Source of the DNA: Pseudomonadota bacterium
Lineage (GTDB): Bacteria > Pseudomonadota > Alphaproteobacteria > Caulobacterales > Aquidulcibacteraceae
Direction of reading: 5' to 3'
NCBI GenBank assembly: GCA_023410295.1
Contig: JAEYPY010000069.1
Coordinates: 1 to 9,844, forward strand
DNA length: 9,844 bases
The first letter of the stretch is position 1. Each line of letters begins with the position of its first letter. Below the pieces are notes generated by a model, which did not search any database, was not told the origin of the DNA, and saw only the letters and a list, made by a program, of their open reading frames with translations. Shown here one piece after another: positions 6,607 through 9,844 of this stretch. The position numbers and the translations under genes are program-made.

Positions 6607-7740
6607 ATGGCCGCTGAGGCCGCATTTGACTTCCAGGAGAACGGCCGTGGGCCAGTCCTGTCGCTGAAAGGCGACTGGACGGTCGACACTATTGCCGGGC
6701 TGGAAGCGGATCTGCGCGCACTCACCAGCCGGCTTAAACCCGGCGCCGTGGTCGATGTCGCCAATCTCGGCCGTATCGACGTGGCCGGCGCCTATCTCAT
6801 CGACCGCACCTTCCGCGAAAGCGAAGCGGGTGACAAAACCCGCATCGCCATCCGCGGCCAGCATGACAGCGCCATGCGCCTTCTCGCCGCCGCCCGCGCC
6901 GCCGCTCAGGCTGCGCCGGAACGCTCAGGGGGCCTCACGGGGATCAAAGGCTTCCTCGATCGTGTCGGGCGCATCATGGCGGCGATCGGCGAAGAGATTA
7001 TCGAAACGATCGGCTTTTTCGGCGAAACGCTCGTCGTGCTGGGGCGGCTCATAACAAAGCCGAACCGGTTGCGCTGGACTTCGATCGTGCACGTGATGGA
7101 AGTCGCCGGCCTCAACGCCATGCCGATCGTGGCCTTGCTTTCGTTCTTCATCGGCATGGTGGTCGCCTATCTTGGCGCACGCATCCTGGGCGATTTCGGC
7201 GCTTCGGTGTTCACCGTCGAGCTCGTTACCTTCTCGGTGCTGCGCGAATTCGGCGTCGTCATCACCGCCGTGCTCTTGGCCGGTCGCACCAATAGCGCCT
7301 TCACCGCCGAAATCGGCGCGATGAAGATGCGTCAGGAAATCGACGCGATGCGTGTCATCGGCATCGATCCGATGGAGGCGCTGGTCGTGCCGCGCGTCAT
7401 CGCCATGCTGATCATGACGCCGATCCTGACCTTCGGCGCGATGATGGCCGGCATTTTCGGCGGCGTCCTGGTGGCCTGGGCTGAACTCGGCGTCAGCCCG
7501 AACATGTTCTTCGCGCGCGTTTCCGAAGTCGTGCCATCGCAACACTTCTGGGTCGGTATGTCGAAAGCGCCGGCATTCGCCGTGGTGCTTGCCATCATCG
7601 GCTGCAAACAGGGGCTCTGGGTCGGCGGCGATGTCGGCTCGCTCGGTAGCCGCGTCACCACCTCCGTCGTGCAAGCGATCTTCATGGTCATCCTGATGGA
7701 TGCGATGTTTGCGCTCTGGTTCCTGGAGATGGACCTGTGA
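6607..7740 (+). CDS. mlaE: STAS-MlaE fusion permease of an MCE/Mla-type lipid ABC transporter
   Basis: This 377-residue protein joins two modules. Residues about 5-100 form a STAS domain (PVLSLKGDWTVDTI..., VVDVANLGRIDVAGAYLID), the fold of MlaB in Escherichia coli. Residues about 120-375 form an MlaE (YrbE) permease with about five membrane helices and the family signature LREFGVVITAVLLAGR (212-227) followed by TAEIGAMKMRQEIDAMRVIG (233-252). The permease sits in the inner membrane, binds the MlaF ATPase through the conserved cytoplasmic helix, and passes phospholipid to the MlaD periplasmic protein. The STAS fusion would take the place of a separate mlaB. ATG at 6607 is supported by AAGGGG ten bases upstream, and the stop overlaps the mlaF GTG. 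Transport direction cannot be read from the sequence. Confidence 0.95.
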   Translation: MAAEAAFDFQENGRGPVLSLKGDWTVDTIAGLEADLRALTSRLKPGAVVDVANLGRIDVAGAYLIDRTFRESEAGDKTRIAIRGQHDSAMRLLAAARAAAQAAPERSGGLTGIKGFLDRVGRIMAAIGEEIIETIGFFGETLVVLGRLITKPNRLRWTSIVHVMEVAGLNAMPIVALLSFFIGMVVAYLGARILGDFGASVFTVELVTFSVLREFGVVITAVLLAGRTNSAFTAEIGAMKMRQEIDAMRVIGIDPMEALVVPRVIAMLIMTPILTFGAMMAGIFGGVLVAWAELGVSPNMFFARVSEVVPSQHFWVGMSKAPAFAVVLAIIGCKQGLWVGGDVGSLGSRVTTSVVQAIFMVILMDAMFALWFLEMDL

Positions 7741-8486
7741 GCGAAGACATCGCCATTCGCGTGCGTGGCCTCGTCACGCGCTTTGGGACTCAGACCGTGC
7801 ATGACGGTCTCGATCTCGATGTACGCCGCGGCGAAATTCTCGGCGTGGTCGGGCCATCGGGCTGCGGCAAATCGGTGCTGCTGCGGGAGATCGTTGGGTT
7901 GCAGGAGATCACGGCAGGGGAGATCACCTTTCCCTATCATGACGCGCATGGGCTTGAGCCGCGCGTGGGCGTGATGTTCCAGGATGGCGCGCTCTTCTCG
8001 AACCTGACTGTGCTCGAAAACGTCGAGGCGCCGCTGCGCGAACACACGTCGCTGTCGCCGCATCTCCGGAGCGAGATCGCCGCGCTTAAGCTCTCAATGG
8101 CGGGTCTTGGCCCGGATGCACATTACAAGCGCCCGGCGCAGATCTCCGGCGGCATGAGAAAGCGCGCCGCCGTCGCGCGTGCTTTGGCGCTCGATCCTGA
8201 GCTTCTCTTTCTCGACGAGCCAACGGCAGGGCTCGATCCGATTGCGGCGGAGAACTTCGACCGCATGACCGAGGAACTCGCGCGCTCGCTCGGGCTTACA
8301 GTTTTTTTGGTGACGCACGATCTCGATACGCTGCACGCCATCTGCGACAGGGTTGCGGTTCTCTATCAGGGCAAGGTCGCGGCGCTCGGTACGATCCCGG
8401 AGATCGTCGCCGTCGCCGAGGGTTGGGTAAAGGAATATTTCTCAGGACCGCGCGGCCGCGCCGCTGGGCGCGCCGCCGGAGGGTGA
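7737..8486 (+). CDS. mlaF: MlaF-type ABC transporter ATP-binding protein
   Basis: This 249-residue ATPase has all nucleotide-binding motifs: Walker A GPSGCGKS (39-46), Q-loop FQDGALF (81-87, Gln82), signature SGGMRKR (137-143), Walker B LLFLDE (156-161) with Glu161, and the switch His194 in VTHD. The M-x-K-R signature with R-x-A-x-A-R-A-L after it is typical of MlaF and related Mce ATPases. It powers the STAS-MlaE permease from the cytoplasmic face. The GTG start lies in a 4-base GTGA overlap with mlaE, implying coupled translation; the resulting protein begins just before the beta strand IAIRVRGL as in homologues. A short Gly/Ala/Arg-rich end (about 238-249) is low-complexity. Confidence 0.96.
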   Translation: MSEDIAIRVRGLVTRFGTQTVHDGLDLDVRRGEILGVVGPSGCGKSVLLREIVGLQEITAGEITFPYHDAHGLEPRVGVMFQDGALFSNLTVLENVEAPLREHTSLSPHLRSEIAALKLSMAGLGPDAHYKRPAQISGGMRKRAAVARALALDPELLFLDEPTAGLDPIAAENFDRMTEELARSLGLTVFLVTHDLDTLHAICDRVAVLYQGKVAALGTIPEIVAVAEGWVKEYFSGPRGRAAGRAAGG

Positions 8487-8490
8487 TGAG

Positions 8491-9342
8491 ATGGAAACGA
8501 AGGCCAATTATGTGATGATCGGAACGGCGACCGTGATCGGCGTCGTGCTCATCATGCTGTTTGCGATGTGGATGTCGACCGGAGACCTCCGGCGCGGCTT
8601 CAACACCTATGACGTCGTGTTCGACGATCCGGTGCGTGGCCTCACCGAAGGCGGCGAAGTGCGCTTCAACGGCATCAAGGTCGGCGAAGTGGAATCGCTG
8701 CGCATCGATCCGGACAACACCAATCGCGTCATCGCCCGCATTCGCGTTTCCTCCGATGTTCCAGTGAAGACCGATACGCAAGCCCAGCTCGAACCGATCG
8801 GCCTTACCGGCGTCACGCTGATTCAGCTGACACCCGGCTCGGCGGAAGCGGAACTGCTCCGGCAAGGCGTGTTCGGCGGCCCGCCGCCGAGGTTGCGTGG
8901 CCGGGGCAGCCAGATCGATGCGCTGATCACGCGCTCGGAAGATATCGCGCTGCGCGCCAGCGAGGCTATGGCGGCAGTTCGCGATCTTCTGACGGATGAA
9001 AACATCGCACGCGTCACGCGCATCGTCGAAAACCTGGAACGTGTTTCCGATCAGCTGGCTTCGCAAGATTCGGTCGTCACCCAGTCGGGCGCCGCCGCGC
9101 GGGAAGTCGCGCAGCTTGCGCGACAGATGCAGAGCGATTTGGCTGAACTCGATCAGGTGCTTGGCTCGGTCAATGATGCAGCCGGAGTCGCCGCCGGCGA
9201 GACGTTGCCGGAGCTGGCGCTTGCGGCTGAAGAGATTCGCAGCGCTGCCGCCTCGATCAGCCGGGTTGCGCAGAACCTCGAAGAAAACCCATCCGTCCTT
9301 ACGCCGCGCAGCCCGCGGCCCACCGTGGAGCTGGCGCCATGA
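8491..9342 (+). CDS. mlaD: MlaD-family (MCE domain) lipid-binding protein with long helical tail
   Basis: This 283-residue protein has a short cytoplasmic end, one membrane anchor (about 8-28), one MCE domain (about 37-115) and a long helical, coiled-coil-prone region (about 138-265). The MCE domain shows V-x-F-D-D-P-V-x-G-L, GGEVRFNGIKVGEV (54-67) and the LTGVTLIQLTPG block (105-116). MCE proteins form hexameric rings that carry lipid between permease and periplasm. At 283 residues it is much longer than E. coli MlaD (about 183); the extra length is all C-terminal helix, as in MCE proteins that build a periplasmic needle or tunnel. The ATG at 8491 follows the mlaF stop by four bases, with GGAGGG (8478-8483) as ribosome-binding sequence. 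Its stop overlaps the next lipoprotein start. Confidence 0.95.
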   Translation: METKANYVMIGTATVIGVVLIMLFAMWMSTGDLRRGFNTYDVVFDDPVRGLTEGGEVRFNGIKVGEVESLRIDPDNTNRVIARIRVSSDVPVKTDTQAQLEPIGLTGVTLIQLTPGSAEAELLRQGVFGGPPPRLRGRGSQIDALITRSEDIALRASEAMAAVRDLLTDENIARVTRIVENLERVSDQLASQDSVVTQSGAAAREVAQLARQMQSDLAELDQVLGSVNDAAGVAAGETLPELALAAEEIRSAAASISRVAQNLEENPSVLTPRSPRPTVELAP

Positions 9343-9844
9343 TGCGCGTTGTTATTCTTCTGACTGCCGCTTCATTGCTCGGCGGTTGCATCTCGCTATT
9401 GCCGAAGCCGCCGCCACCGCCGCGAACTTATGTGCTGGAAGCGCAGGACGTGCAGCGTTCGAGCGGACCGCCTGTCGATGCCGTGATTGGCGTTTCCGCG
9501 CCGGGCGGGGAGCGGTCGCTTCTGGCGGGCGACCTCATCTGGCGTACGGGCGATACGATTGCGTTCGTGGCGGAATCGGCGTGGTCGAACCGGGCCGCGG
9601 ATTCGCTGCAGCAAATGCTGACCGAGACGATCGCTCGGCAAGGACGCTTCCGCGCGGCTGTGCAAAGCGGCGATGCGCGGGCGGATTATCAGATCCGCTG
9701 GGAAGTGCTCGACTTTGAAGTGCGTGAGGAGACGATGACGGCGCGCTTTGCTGCTGACGTTCATCTTGTGGAGCGTGGGCGGCAGATCGTGGCCTCTCAA
9801 ATGGTGACGACCGAAGCGCCGGTGGCTGGGCGTTCGTCTTCGGC
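9339..9844 (+). CDS. ABC-type transport auxiliary lipoprotein, PqiC/YmbA-like (partial, 3' end cut)
   Basis: An open frame begins with ATG-ATG at 9339 in a 4-base overlap with the mlaD stop and runs off the window after 168 codons. Residues 1-16 form a lipoprotein signal (MMRVVILLTAASLLGG) with lipobox Leu-Gly-Gly-Cys and modified Cys17, then a proline-rich linker (P-K-P-P-P-P-P) and R-T-Y-V-L-E, the usual opening strand of this family. The rest (V-I-G-V-S-A-P, W-S-N-R-A-A-D-S-L-Q-Q-M-L, Y-Q-I-R-W-E-V-L-D-F-E) fits the auxiliary lipoprotein domain shared by PqiC and YmbA. In the family such lipoproteins sit in the outer membrane and work with MCE proteins. Here it is the likely outer-membrane end of the transporter. 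Residue 18 is Ile, not Asp, so the inner-membrane retention signal is absent, which suits outer-membrane sorting. Confidence 0.88.
   Translation, partial: MMRVVILLTAASLLGGCISLLPKPPPPPRTYVLEAQDVQRSSGPPVDAVIGVSAPGGERSLLAGDLIWRTGDTIAFVAESAWSNRAADSLQQMLTETIARQGRFRAAVQSGDARADYQIRWEVLDFEVREETMTARFAADVHLVERGRQIVASQMVTTEAPVAGRSSS

Noticed and set aside
6925..7674. A 249-codon minus-strand frame opposite the MlaE permease, and a similar one at 8296-9066 opposite mlaF/mlaD.
   Set aside because: Both are His/Asp/Arg-rich complements of clear genes on the plus strand with no domain or ribosome-binding evidence of their own.

Overview
The window looks like a chromosomal stretch from an alphaproteobacterium. 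Evidence is the high GC content, the mreC-mreD-mrdA-rodA gene order, a STAS-MlaE fusion followed by MlaF, MlaD and an auxiliary lipoprotein, and GC-rich palindromic repeats between genes. Genus cannot be set from the sequence alone; a caulobacterial or hyphomonad-type organism is a guess.

Layout: (1) 1-3735, plus strand: the end of mreC, then mreD, mrdA (PBP2) and rodA. Every junction is a 4-base ATGA overlap, so this is one tightly coupled cell-shape operon. MreC and MreD form the membrane scaffold, RodA polymerises glycan strands, and PBP2 cross-links them in the elongasome. (2) 3736-4221: a small island between the convergent rodA and pip genes. It holds a DUF559 (Vsr-like, PD-(D/E)XK-type) gene on the minus strand, broken by a single-base frameshift. 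It is bracketed by two 48-base inverted copies of a palindromic repeat, and the reading frame starts and stops inside those copies. (3) 4222-5202, minus strand: a complete proline iminopeptidase. (4) 5290-6492, plus strand: an MFS transporter of the HcaT/LacY-like type, divergent from pip across 87 bases. (5) 6607-9844, plus strand: an MCE/Mla-type lipid transport operon, made of a STAS-MlaE permease, the MlaF ATPase, an MlaD protein with a long helical tail, and the first part of a PqiC-like lipoprotein that runs off the window.

The two large operons both serve the envelope: one builds the peptidoglycan cylinder, the other probably moves phospholipid between inner and outer membrane. No tRNA, rRNA, CRISPR array or complete transposon was seen. 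The most unusual item is the DUF559 gene nested precisely between inverted palindromic repeats. The rest is well-known gene families in a conventional order, with some notable architectural variants.
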